NCBI GenBank assembly: GCA_002691265.1
Contig: NZHJ01000006.1
Span: forward strand, 15,975 to 31,359
Length of the DNA stretch: 15,385 bases
Direction of reading: 5' to 3'
Source of the DNA: Flavobacteriaceae bacterium
Lineage (GTDB): Bacteria > Bacteroidota > Bacteroidia > Flavobacteriales > Flavobacteriaceae
The position numbers and the translations under genes are program-made. The notes beneath the pieces were generated by a model, which saw only the letters and a program-made list of their open reading frames with translations, did no database searches and was not told where the DNA came from. The first letter of the stretch is position 1. The number at the start of each line of letters is the position of its first letter. Positions 6,405 to 13,661 of this stretch are shown one piece after another.

Positions 6405-7184
6405 ATGGTCAAGAAGAAAGAACCAACAGTTGAGGAAAAATTAAGAGCTCTTTACGATTTACAATTAATTGATTCAAGAATTGATAAAATTAGAGATATT
6501 AGAGGTGAACTTCCTCTGGAAGTCAGAGATTTAGAAGATGAAATTGAAGGATTGAATAAGAGAATTGAAAAATTAGATGGAAGCCTTAAAGAATTGGACA
6601 ACCAAATCTCTGCAAAGAAAAATTTAATTGAAGAAGCCAAAGCTTTAATGAAGAAGTATACTGAGCAACAGAAGAATGTTAGAAATAATCGTGAGTTTGA
6701 TTCATTAACAAAAGAAACTGAATACCAGGAACTAGAGATTCAACTTGCTGAAAAAAATATAAAAGAATTTAAAACTCAAATTGAACTAAAGAATGAATCT
6801 ATAGAATCCGTAAAATCTACCCTTTCAGAAAAAACTGATCACTTAAAGCATAAAAAAGGTGAACTTGATAACATTCTTAAAGAAACTGAAAAAGAAGAAA
6901 ATATGTTACTTGCCAAATCTGAAGATTACAAGAAACTTATCGAAGAGAGGTTATTATTTGCATACGGTAAAATTAGAAGCAATGTGAAAAACGGATTAGC
7001 AATTGTACCTATTGAAAGGGGTGCAGCTGGTGGTTCATACTTTACAATTCCTCCTCAGGTCCAAATGGAAATAGCGTCTAGAAAAAAAATCATAACTGAT
7101 GAACACAGTGGTAGAATTTTAGTAGATGAGGTATTAGCAACTGAGCAAAAAGAAAAAATGGAAAAGCTTTTTTCCAGTATTTAA
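6405..7184 (+). CDS. Coiled-coil protein of the C4 zinc-ribbon family (COG1579), zinc cysteines lost
   Basis: The 259-residue protein has a long, highly charged helical region (about 8-185) with heptad-like Leu/Ile spacing, followed by a C-terminal domain with the family sequence IPPQVQMEIASRKKII (215-230) and SGRILVD (235-241). Family members are small coiled-coil proteins ending in a C4 zinc ribbon, thought to bind nucleic acid or act at the ribosome or RNA polymerase; function is not established. In typical members two C-x2-C pairs flank the IPPQ helix. Here these positions are Ala208/Ser211 and Asp232/Ser235, and the whole protein contains no cysteine, so it cannot bind zinc through thiolates. 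The fold around the lost site is well conserved, which argues for a functional protein, not a pseudogene. It is second in the operon, 2 bp after the NIF3 gene and 5 bp before msrA. Confidence 0.88.
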   Translation: MVKKKEPTVEEKLRALYDLQLIDSRIDKIRDIRGELPLEVRDLEDEIEGLNKRIEKLDGSLKELDNQISAKKNLIEEAKALMKKYTEQQKNVRNNREFDSLTKETEYQELEIQLAEKNIKEFKTQIELKNESIESVKSTLSEKTDHLKHKKGELDNILKETEKEENMLLAKSEDYKKLIEERLLFAYGKIRSNVKNGLAIVPIERGAAGGSYFTIPPQVQMEIASRKKIITDEHSGRILVDEVLATEQKEKMEKLFSSI

Positions 7185-7189
7185 ATAGA

Positions 7190-7831
7190 GTGAAAAAACT
7201 TTTTATTTCCATATTTCTTGTAGGGATGTTTTACAGTTCATGTGCACAAGAAAAAAATAGTAGAATTCAGCAAAATTTACAACCAATTTCTGTTAATGAA
7301 AAAGACGTTCACAAGGCCTACTTCGCAAGTGGATGTTTTTGGTGTGTTGAAGCTATTTATGAGAGTTTAATTGGAGTTAAAGAAGTAACTAGTGGTTATT
7401 CAGGTGGTGACACAAATAATCCAACGTATGGTTTAGTGAATACTAAATTAACAGGTCATGCTGAAACAATTGAAGTTGTTTATGATCCAAGTGAGATTTC
7501 TTTTTCAAATTTACTTGATGTTTACTTTGGTTCACAAAATATAGATCAAATTAATGGTCAAGGACCTGATATGGGGCCACAATATAGATCAATCATTTTT
7601 TATCAAAATAATAGACAAAAAACACTAATTGAATCCAAAATAGATAAGATTGAATTTGAAAAAAATCTTAAGGTGGCCGCAGAGTTATATCCCTTTAGAA
7701 AATTTTGGGTTGCTGAAAAATATCACCAAAACTTTAAAAAAAATAACCCAAACCATCCGTACATAAAAAATGTCTCTGACCCAAGATTTAAAAATTTCAA
7801 ATTTAAATTTGAGGATTTGATTAAAGATTAA
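7190..7831 (+). CDS. msrA: Peptide-methionine (S)-S-oxide reductase MsrA, lipoprotein form
   Basis: MsrA reduces methionine-S-sulfoxide in oxidised proteins. The catalytic motif GCFWC is at 48-52 with nucleophile Cys49, and GHAE with the acid Glu92 and GPQYRS (129-134) are present. The start is GTG 7190: it gives a lipoprotein signal peptide (KK, hydrophobic stretch, YSSC with lipidated Cys18), whereas the first ATG (7226) would destroy it. The enzyme is therefore predicted to be anchored in the cell envelope, facing the periplasm or surface. Apart from the lipid-modified Cys18 the only cysteines are Cys49 and Cys52. The C-terminal resolving cysteines of the E. coli enzyme are absent, so Cys52 probably resolves. 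It lies 5 bp after the zinc-ribbon-family gene and 6 bp before the O-methyltransferase. No MsrB domain is fused or adjacent. Confidence 0.95.
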   Translation: MKKLFISIFLVGMFYSSCAQEKNSRIQQNLQPISVNEKDVHKAYFASGCFWCVEAIYESLIGVKEVTSGYSGGDTNNPTYGLVNTKLTGHAETIEVVYDPSEISFSNLLDVYFGSQNIDQINGQGPDMGPQYRSIIFYQNNRQKTLIESKIDKIEFEKNLKVAAELYPFRKFWVAEKYHQNFKKNNPNHPYIKNVSDPRFKNFKFKFEDLIKD

Positions 7832-7837
7832 TCAAAA

Positions 7838-8479
7838 ATGGATTTTTCAAATAAAGAGATTTATAATTACATTGATAATCATTCTTCTGACGAAAGTGAT
7901 ATTCTTTATGAATTAAGAAGAGAGACTGAATTAAAATGTTTGAATCCAATAATGCTTAGCGGAAAAATTCAGGGAAACTTTTTAGCAATTATTTCAAAAT
8001 TAATAAAACCTTTCAATGTTCTTGAAATTGGAACATACACAGGATATTCAACATTGTGTATTGCTGAAGGTCTAAATCCAGCAGGTATGATTCATACAAT
8101 TGACAAGAATGAAGAGCTTTTACAAATACAAAATAAATATTTTGAGAAATCCGGTTTAAGAAGTCAAATAAAACAATATACTGGGGATGCTTTAGCTATA
8201 ATTCCTAAATTAAAATTTGATTTTGATATGGTATTTCTAGATGCTAATAAAGAAAATTATGTTAAGTATTTAGAACTTATCTCACCAATTTTAAAACCTG
8301 GTGGGGTTTTATTAACCGATAATGTTCTATGGCATGGAAAAATACTTGAAAGCTCTGAAAATCAAGATAGAGTAACCAGATTAATTGATAATTTCAATAA
8401 AAAAATTGTAGAGGATAAAAGTTTAAAAACTGTGATGCTTCCTATACGAGACGGGATAAGTTTAACATTAAAATTATAG
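7838..8479 (+). CDS. Class I SAM-dependent O-methyltransferase, catechol OMT-like
   Basis: This 213-residue protein belongs to the Methyltransf_3 family of small cation-dependent O-methyltransferases. The SAM-binding motif I is [11 protein letters not shown] (61-71). Asp89 in HTIDK is the expected ribose-binding acid. Metal ligands of the catechol/caffeoyl-CoA OMT type are Asp135 ([10 protein letters not shown]), Asp161 and Asn162 ([10 protein letters not shown]). In bacteria these enzymes act on catechols or on tRNA hydroxyuridine (TrmR-like); the sequence does not decide between them. It starts at ATG 7838, 6 bp after msrA, and is the last gene of the operon. Its final six bases overlap the end of convergent tatA. 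Confidence 0.92.
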   Translation: MDFSNKEIYNYIDNHSSDESDILYELRRETELKCLNPIMLSGKIQGNFLAIISKLIKPFNVLEIGTYTGYSTLCIAEGLNPAGMIHTIDKNEELLQIQNKYFEKSGLRSQIKQYTGDALAIIPKLKFDFDMVFLDANKENYVKYLELISPILKPGGVLLTDNVLWHGKILESSENQDRVTRLIDNFNKKIVEDKSLKTVMLPIRDGISLTLKL

Positions 8480-8746
8480 ATCTCTCTTAATTGAGCCTGA
8501 TACCGAATCAATTTCAGATTTAACTTTATCTATTTCGGACTTAATCTGTTTGGTAATATCAGTATTTTTATCAATACTATCTGTAGAATTATTGATCTCT
8601 TGTTTTATTTCATTAGTAGCATGTTTAATGTTGTTAATTCCTTTACCAAGGTTTCTAGCAAAGTCAGGAATCTTATCTGCGCCAAATAATAAAACAACTA
8701 TAAAAATTATAAAACCAATCTCAGGTCCACTGATAAATAAAAACAT
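8474..8746 (-). CDS. tatA: Sec-independent protein translocase subunit TatA
   Basis: TatA forms the pore-like component of the twin-arginine system that exports folded proteins. The 90-residue protein has one membrane segment (about 9-22, with the polar Glu9 near its start), the hinge Phe21-Gly22, the amphipathic helix [15 protein letters not shown] (23-37) and a charged tail. The tail contains two KSEID units seven residues apart (69-73 and 76-80), giving a helical heptad pattern. The start [11 protein letters not shown] resembles flavobacterial TatA proteins. It is a single-gene unit: its 3' end overlaps the O-methyltransferase gene by 6 bp and it is divergent from pepE. No tatC is visible in the window. 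TatA rather than TatB is favoured by length and motif. Confidence 0.92.
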   Translation of the reverse strand: MFLFISGPEIGFIIFIVVLLFGADKIPDFARNLGKGINNIKHATNEIKQEINNSTDSIDKNTDITKQIKSEIDKVKSEIDSVSGSIKRDL

Positions 8747-8765
8747 ATTTTGATTAAGATTTATA

Positions 8766-8773
8766 CAAATATA
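8766..8773 (-). promoter_or_regulatory. Probable -7 promoter element for tatA
   Basis: Read on the minus strand this is TATATTTG, an exact TAnnTTTG match, 19 bases before the tatA ATG. It sits in the 66-bp tatA/pepE divergent gap, the longest gene-free stretch of the window. A TTTAG about 18 bp upstream is only an approximate -33. For pepE the best plus-strand candidate, TAAGTTTA at 8779-8786, has one mismatch. Confidence 0.45.
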
Positions 8774-8788
8774 ATGAGTAAGTTTATT

Positions 8789-8800
8789 TAACTAAAGTAA
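8789..8800. repeat. 12-bp sequence TAACTAAAGTAA shared with 5266-5277
   Basis: This is the second exact copy of the 12-mer, in the same orientation, here 12 bases before the pepE start codon. See the copy at 5266-5277. Confidence 0.35.
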
Positions 8801-8812
8801 CTCATAAAATTT

Positions 8813-9517
8813 ATGAAAAAAATGTTACTGGCTAGTACTTCAACAATCTACGGACAGAAGTACCTAGAATATTTACTTGAAGATATAAAAATACTTTTTT
8901 CTGGTTGTGAGAAAATTATTTTTATCCCATACGCTCGGCCTTCAGGTATTAGCCATCTTGAATATACAAACAAGGCAAAAAAAGTATTTGAATCTCTAAA
9001 TTTAAATATACTTGAGTATACAAAGGATAATTTAAAAGAACAACTTGAAATTTGTGATGGAATTTTTACAGGTGGAGGAAACACATTTTTACTTCTAAAT
9101 AAGTTATATGAATTTAACTTAATAGAAGATTTAAGGTATAAGATAAATTCAGGAATTCCATACTTGGGGACAAGTGCTGGAACCAATATATGTGGTCTCT
9201 CCATAGGAACAACTAATGATATGCCTATAATTCATGTGATAAGTTTTGAAGCACTTGGAATTATTGACGTCAATATTAATCCACACTATATCGATCAGAT
9301 TGAAGGAATTGAACACATGGGAGAATCTAGAGAAACTCGTATAAATGAGTTTCATAATCTTAATGATCAATTAGTTGTTGGCTTAAGAGAAGGTTCTTCA
9401 CTTAGCGTTATGGGTAATGATATTATTTTGATGGGTACAAAAAAAGCTGTTATTTTTAAAAAAGGAAATAAACTATTTGAAATTGAGACAGGTTTTAATC
9501 TCAAAAATTTAATATAA
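8813..9517 (+). CDS. pepE: Dipeptidase E (peptidase family S51), PepE
   Basis: PepE hydrolyses dipeptides with N-terminal aspartate in the cytoplasm. The 234 residues match the usual length (229 in enteric bacteria). The serine nucleophile is Ser121 in GTSAGTN, the histidine His158 in INPHYID, and the acid Glu193 in LREGS. These align with the Ser120-His157-Glu192 triad of Salmonella PepE with an offset of one. TGGGNTF (86-92) forms the conserved glycine turn. Cyanophycinase is a relative in the same clan, but length and motifs favour PepE. It starts at ATG 8813; a second in-frame Met at codon 4 is possible. It stands alone between divergent tatA and gpmI, which has its own probable promoter 16 bp downstream. 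Confidence 0.93.
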   Translation: MKKMLLASTSTIYGQKYLEYLLEDIKILFSGCEKIIFIPYARPSGISHLEYTNKAKKVFESLNLNILEYTKDNLKEQLEICDGIFTGGGNTFLLLNKLYEFNLIEDLRYKINSGIPYLGTSAGTNICGLSIGTTNDMPIIHVISFEALGIIDVNINPHYIDQIEGIEHMGESRETRINEFHNLNDQLVVGLREGSSLSVMGNDIILMGTKKAVIFKKGNKLFEIETGFNLKNLI

Positions 9518-9533
9518 AAAGATCCCATTATTA

Positions 9534-9541
9534 TATCTTTG
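9534..9541 (+). promoter_or_regulatory. Probable -7 promoter element for gpmI, very close to the start codon
   Basis: TATCTTTG matches TAnnTTTG exactly and ends only four bases before the gpmI ATG at 9546. TTTA at 9508-9511, 22 bp upstream, is a one-mismatch -33. If used, the transcript would have almost no leader. Confidence 0.45.
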
Positions 9542-9545
9542 AATT

Positions 9546-11063
9546 ATGAAAGAAAGTAGGGTCTTATTAATGATATTAGATGGCTGGGGTAAATCAAAAA
9601 ATCCAAAAACCTCTGCTATTGATAATGCCGACACACAGTTCATAGATTCTTTATATGAAAAATACCCAAATGCAAATCTAAAAACTGATGGAATTGAGGT
9701 TGGATTACCTGATGGTCAAATGGGAAATAGCGAAGTTGGTCATTTAAATCTAGGAGCTGGAAGAATAGTTTATCAAGAGCTTTCTAGAATTAATATGTCA
9801 ATTGAAGATGGAAGTTTTAAATCAAAAAAAGTTTTAACTGATGCATTTGAATATGCTGAAAGAGCTAAAAAAAAGGTTCACTTAATGGGACTTATTAGTA
9901 GTGGTGGTGTACACTCTCACTATGATCATTTATACGAGCTTATTAATATTTCTGAAATGTATAATTCAAAAGTTTTTATTCATGGATTCACTGATGGAAG
10001 GGATGTTGACCCTAAATCCTCAATTAATGATTTAAAAAATTTAGAAAAATATATTCAAGATAAAAATTGTGAATTAGCTTCCATTATTGGCAGATATTAT
10101 TCAATGGATAGAGATAATCGCTGGGAAAGAACAAAACTTGCATATGATTTAATATGTAGGGGTAAAGGAAAGAAAGTTTCGAGTTTTATTGACGAAATAA
10201 AAAGCTCATATAATAGCAATTGCACAGATGAATTTTTAATGCCAATGATAAAGACCGACTCTAATAACAATCCCATTGGAGTTGTTTCAGAGGGAGATGT
10301 TATTATTTTCTTCAATTTTAGGACTGATAGAGGAAGACAACTTACAAGGGTAATGACGCAATCAGATTTTAACGAATTTGAAACAAATAATGAAAAGTAT
10401 CATTTTGTAACTATGACTAACTATGACAGTTCATTTAAGGGTATCAATGTTGTATTTCAAAATAAAGATTTAAGAAACACCTTAGGTGAGGTTTTAGAAA
10501 AAAATAATAAGACCCAACTTAGAATTGCCGAAACTGAAAAATATCCACATGTTACTTTTTTCTTTTCAGGCGGTAGAGAAAAACCTTTCAATTTTGAAAG
10601 AAGAATTTTAAAAGATTCACCAAAAGTTGCTACATATGATATGAAACCTGAAATGAGTGCTCATGAAATTACAGAGGAACTAATACTAGAAATTGAAAAC
10701 AAAACAAATGATTTTATTTGTTTGAATTATGCGAATGGAGATATGGTTGGACATACAGGAAGTTTCGAGGCAGCCATAAAAGCCTGTGAAACAATAGATA
10801 AATGTGTTAAAAAGGTTATTACATCGTGTATTGAAACTGACTATACAGTATTGTTAATTTCTGATCACGGAAATTGTGATATGATGATGAATGAAGACGG
10901 GTCACCAAATACTGCGCATACAAAAAATTTAGTTCCTTTGATTTTAATTAACTCTGAATATAAATCGATATATGACGGGATTTTAGCTGATATTGCACCT
11001 ACTATTTTAAAAATTATGAATATTGAAATTCCATCGGAAATGACTCAAAATCCTCTTGTATAA
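9546..11063 (+). CDS. gpmI: 2,3-bisphosphoglycerate-independent phosphoglycerate mutase GpmI
   Basis: GpmI interconverts 3- and 2-phosphoglycerate in glycolysis and gluconeogenesis through a phosphoserine and two Mn2+ ions. The 505 residues are a normal length. The alkaline-phosphatase-like domain supplies Asp12 (LDGWG), the nucleophile Ser62 (GNSEVGH), Asp399 and His403 (NGDMVGHTG), Asp440-His441 (SDHGNCD) and His458 (TAHTKN). The phosphotransferase domain supplies His123 (GGVHSH), Arg152-Asp153 (DGRDVDP), Arg183 (GRYYSMDRD), Arg192, and Arg259/Arg262 (FNFRTDRGRQ). Numbering agrees closely with the Geobacillus enzyme, and all metal and substrate residues are intact. The start ATG 9546 leads straight into the conserved first strand. 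The map gene begins 4 bp after the stop, so the two are almost certainly co-transcribed. Confidence 0.98.
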   Translation: MKESRVLLMILDGWGKSKNPKTSAIDNADTQFIDSLYEKYPNANLKTDGIEVGLPDGQMGNSEVGHLNLGAGRIVYQELSRINMSIEDGSFKSKKVLTDAFEYAERAKKKVHLMGLISSGGVHSHYDHLYELINISEMYNSKVFIHGFTDGRDVDPKSSINDLKNLEKYIQDKNCELASIIGRYYSMDRDNRWERTKLAYDLICRGKGKKVSSFIDEIKSSYNSNCTDEFLMPMIKTDSNNNPIGVVSEGDVIIFFNFRTDRGRQLTRVMTQSDFNEFETNNEKYHFVTMTNYDSSFKGINVVFQNKDLRNTLGEVLEKNNKTQLRIAETEKYPHVTFFFSGGREKPFNFERRILKDSPKVATYDMKPEMSAHEITEELILEIENKTNDFICLNYANGDMVGHTGSFEAAIKACETIDKCVKKVITSCIETDYTVLLISDHGNCDMMMNEDGSPNTAHTKNLVPLILINSEYKSIYDGILADIAPTILKIMNIEIPSEMTQNPLV

Positions 11064-11067
11064 AATT

Positions 11068-11877
11068 ATGAGTTTACAAAAATCAATAGAAGAAATTGAA
11101 TTAATTAGAGATAGTGCTCTATTGGTTTCAAAAACATTGGGCTTATTGGCTAAAGAGATTAAGGAGGGTGTTACTACCTTAATGCTTGATAAAATTGCTG
11201 AGGAATTCATTAGAGATAATAATGCTATTCCAGGATTTCTTGGACTATATGACTTTCCAAACACTCTTTGCACAAGTCCAAATTCACAAGTTGTTCATGG
11301 TATTCCTAATGACGAACCTCTAAAAAATGGAGATATTATATCCATAGACTGTGGAGTTTTAAAAAATGATTTTTATGGAGATCATGCTTTCACATTCGTT
11401 GTTGGTGAGGTTTCTGATGATGTTCAAAAACTATTACAAATTTCAAAAGAATCACTCTATCTAGGAATTAAAGAATTTAAATCTGGAAATCGTGTTGGAG
11501 ATGTTGGATACGCAATTCAAAATCATTGTGAGAAAAACGGCTATGGAGTAGTAAGAGAGTTGGTTGGACATGGTATAGGAAAAATAATGCATGAAAAACC
11601 AGAAATGCCAAACTACGGTAGAAAAGGAACTGGAAAAAAATTTAAAGAGGGCATGGTTGTGGCCATTGAACCGATGATAAATATGAATACGCATAAAATT
11701 ATACAGCACAATGACGGCTGGACAATAACTACGAAGGACAATCTACCTAGTGCTCATTTTGAACATAATGTGGCAATTATTAATGGAAAACCTGAAATAC
11801 TTTCTACTTTTAAATTTATATATGAATCACTTGGAATAAGCTCTGACGAAGAAGATGAATTCCATAATTACTTCTAA
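11068..11877 (+). CDS. map: Methionine aminopeptidase, type I
   Basis: Map removes the N-terminal methionine from nascent proteins using a two-metal centre. All five ligands are visible: Asp94 and Asp105 (SIDCGVLKNDFYGDH), His168 (GHGIG), Glu201 (AIEPM) and Glu232 (HFEHN). The substrate histidine His78 (VVHGIP) is also present. Length is 269 residues with no N-terminal zinc-finger extension, so it is type Ia. I chose ATG 11068 (MSLQKS) over an in-frame TTG at 11056 that would overlap gpmI and add four poorly fitting residues. A short acidic tail (SSDEEDE, 258-264) follows the catalytic domain. It is 4 bp downstream of gpmI and 3 bp upstream of the methyltransferase. Confidence 0.97.
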   Translation: MSLQKSIEEIELIRDSALLVSKTLGLLAKEIKEGVTTLMLDKIAEEFIRDNNAIPGFLGLYDFPNTLCTSPNSQVVHGIPNDEPLKNGDIISIDCGVLKNDFYGDHAFTFVVGEVSDDVQKLLQISKESLYLGIKEFKSGNRVGDVGYAIQNHCEKNGYGVVRELVGHGIGKIMHEKPEMPNYGRKGTGKKFKEGMVVAIEPMINMNTHKIIQHNDGWTITTKDNLPSAHFEHNVAIINGKPEILSTFKFIYESLGISSDEEDEFHNYF

Positions 11878-11880
11878 TCG

Positions 11881-12645
11881 ATGAATAATTTAGTAAAAAT
11901 TGTTCTTAATGTTATTCCAAGAAACTTATTAACGAGACTTAGTTTCTTTATAAAACCTCTAATTAAAATTTACCTTTTTGGGGGAAATCATGTTGACCCA
12001 ATTGATAATTCAAGTTTTAGAAAATTTCTTCCGTATGGTTATAATAAAATAAGAGTTAATGCACTATCTCCATCGACTTATTCGCTTGAACGACATAGAC
12101 TTTTATGGCTATACTTAAAAAGAGAAACCGATTTTTTTAGTAAAAAAATAAAAGTTCTTCATTTTGCACCAGAAGCAGCTTTTCTTGGAAAATTTAAGAA
12201 ACTTAAAAATATTTCATACGATACAATTGATTTAAACTCCCCTTTGGCAGATATAAAAGCAGATATATGTAATTTACCTATCAATAGTGATTCGTATGAT
12301 TTTATTTTATGTAATCACGTTTTAGAACATATAGTAGATGATGAAAAAGCCATGAAAGAATTGTATCGGGTTTTAAAAAAAGGTGGTACAGGTATATTTC
12401 AGGTACCTCTAAATTTGTCAAATAAACAAACATATGAAGATTTTACAATTACTGACCCAAAAGAAAGAAACAAAGCATTTGGGCAATATGATCATGTCAG
12501 AGTGTATGGAATGGATTTTTTTGAAAGGCTTGAAAAAGTAGGGTTTAAAGTCGAAAAATGTGAATACACATTAAAACTTAGTGAAGAAGAGAAAATTAAA
12601 TACTGCTTGCCAAAAAAAGAGATAATCCCTGTCTGTGTAAAATAA
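11881..12645 (+). CDS. Class I SAM-dependent methyltransferase (Methyltransf_11-like), substrate unknown
   Basis: A 254-residue protein with an amphipathic, basic N-terminal helix region (1-35) and a Rossmann methyltransferase core. Post-motif I acid Asp117 (YDTIDLNS), motif II-like YDFILCNHVLEHI (139-151) and motif III-like ELYRVLKKGGTGIFQVP (160-176) are clear Methyltransf_11 features. Motif I is atypical: VLHFAPEAAFLGKF (92-105) replaces the glycine-rich E-x-G-x-G loop. The HFAPE form occurs in a subgroup I have seen in other methyltransferases, so it is not by itself evidence of inactivity. The substrate cannot be inferred. It starts 3 bp after map with the same orientation, suggesting co-transcription with gpmI and map, and ends 3 bp from convergent apbE. 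Confidence 0.85.
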   Translation: MNNLVKIVLNVIPRNLLTRLSFFIKPLIKIYLFGGNHVDPIDNSSFRKFLPYGYNKIRVNALSPSTYSLERHRLLWLYLKRETDFFSKKIKVLHFAPEAAFLGKFKKLKNISYDTIDLNSPLADIKADICNLPINSDSYDFILCNHVLEHIVDDEKAMKELYRVLKKGGTGIFQVPLNLSNKQTYEDFTITDPKERNKAFGQYDHVRVYGMDFFERLEKVGFKVEKCEYTLKLSEEEKIKYCLPKKEIIPVCVK

Positions 12646-12648
12646 TTT

Positions 12649-13632
12649 TTAATAAAAATCATTTAAAACTAACTCTTCAAGCTGATTATTTTCATTTTCA
12701 AAAATTACCAGCGATGAGATTTCTTGGTTTTTATCAAAAAACTCAATTATTTCATCAATACTCATTGTATGCAAAGCAGTTGCATAAGCGTCTGCTTCAA
12801 TGCAAGAAGATGTCTTAACGGTTACACTTAAAATATTTGTTTTGCTTGGATAGCCTGAAAGCGGATTAATTATATGTGCATATCGATTACCATCTGAATC
12901 AATCTTAAATTTTCTATATGTTCCAGAAGATGCTAGAGAAATATTATTTAATTCAAGAGTGCTATAAATACTTCTCTCACCGTCAAATCTAGGCATATCA
13001 ATTGCAATCACCCAGGGCTTATTTTTATTTACATTAGTTCCTGAAGCATTAATTTCTCCTCCGATTTCAACTAAAAAATTATCAATTTGATTATTCTTTA
13101 AAAAATTTGCGATCTCATCTACAGCATAACCTTTGGCAATTGCATTAAAATCAATATAAGAATCTAAGGGTCTTTTTAATTTGTTGCCAACTATTTTAAA
13201 TTTATCAAGTCCAACTTTAGAAAAAAGAGAAATTATTTGATCATCCGTTTTAGTTTCAGGGTTTAATGCATATTTTTCTGGGCCAAAACCCCAATAGTTT
13301 ACGAGTAATCCAATGGAGGGGTCGAATCTTCCATTTGTTTTTTGATATATTTTCTTAGAGACTGAGAAAACATTTTTGAAATGGTTGTCAACATCAATAT
13401 CCTGATTATTATTAATCTTGGATATTATTGAATTTGACTTATAGGTTGACATTGAATTATCAATAACTTTAAAGACACTATCAATTTTCTCAGAATAATT
13501 TTCATTTGAATTATTATAAAACTGAATGTTATATGTAGTTCCATAAATAAGCCCCTTTAAGCTTATTAGACGTTCATTTTCACAAGAAATGAAGGTTAAT
13601 GATAGAAAAATTAATGTGAAAAAGTTTTTCAT
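12649..13632 (-). CDS. apbE: FAD:protein FMN transferase ApbE (lipoprotein)
   Basis: ApbE covalently attaches FMN from FAD to a threonine of target proteins; for Na+-NQR these are NqrB and NqrC in the periplasm-facing part of the complex. The 327-residue protein has a lipoprotein signal peptide (KN, hydrophobic core, TFISC with Cys17). Family motifs follow: MSTYKSNS (61-68), DPSIGLLVNYWGFG (104-117), DFNAIAKGYAVD (161-172), VEIGGEI (188-194), SSGTYR (235-240), HIINPLSG (253-260) and the metal-binding DAYATAL (281-287). In the 161-172 motif Asn163 takes the place of the more usual glycine. It lies 29 bp downstream of nqrF on the same strand, the usual flavobacterial arrangement, which links it to Na+-NQR maturation. 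ATG 13632 is the start that gives the signal peptide. TAACTTTA, one mismatch from a -7 element, lies at 13641-13648. Confidence 0.96.
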   Translation of the reverse strand: MKNFFTLIFLSLTFISCENERLISLKGLIYGTTYNIQFYNNSNENYSEKIDSVFKVIDNSMSTYKSNSIISKINNNQDIDVDNHFKNVFSVSKKIYQKTNGRFDPSIGLLVNYWGFGPEKYALNPETKTDDQIISLFSKVGLDKFKIVGNKLKRPLDSYIDFNAIAKGYAVDEIANFLKNNQIDNFLVEIGGEINASGTNVNKNKPWVIAIDMPRFDGERSIYSTLELNNISLASSGTYRKFKIDSDGNRYAHIINPLSGYPSKTNILSVTVKTSSCIEADAYATALHTMSIDEIIEFFDKNQEISSLVIFENENNQLEELVLNDFY

Positions 13633-13661
13633 ATTTTGACTAAAGTTAGATAAAACAAGTT

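Noticed and set aside
8550..8753. 67-codon plus-strand frame with hydrophobic stretches
   Set aside because: It is the complement of tatA; the hydrophobicity follows from the tatA codons, and TatA motifs are on the other strand.
8848..9204. 118-codon open frame on the minus strand
   Set aside because: It is antisense to the intact pepE and shows no family features.
9518..9540. Inverted repeat AAAGAT/ATCTTT after pepE as a terminator
   Set aside because: The stem is only six AT-rich pairs with an 11-base loop, no T-run follows, and one arm coincides with the gpmI -7 element.
11056..11067. TTG 11056 as the map start
   Set aside because: ATG 11068 gives the normal type I N-terminus and avoids an overlap with gpmI.
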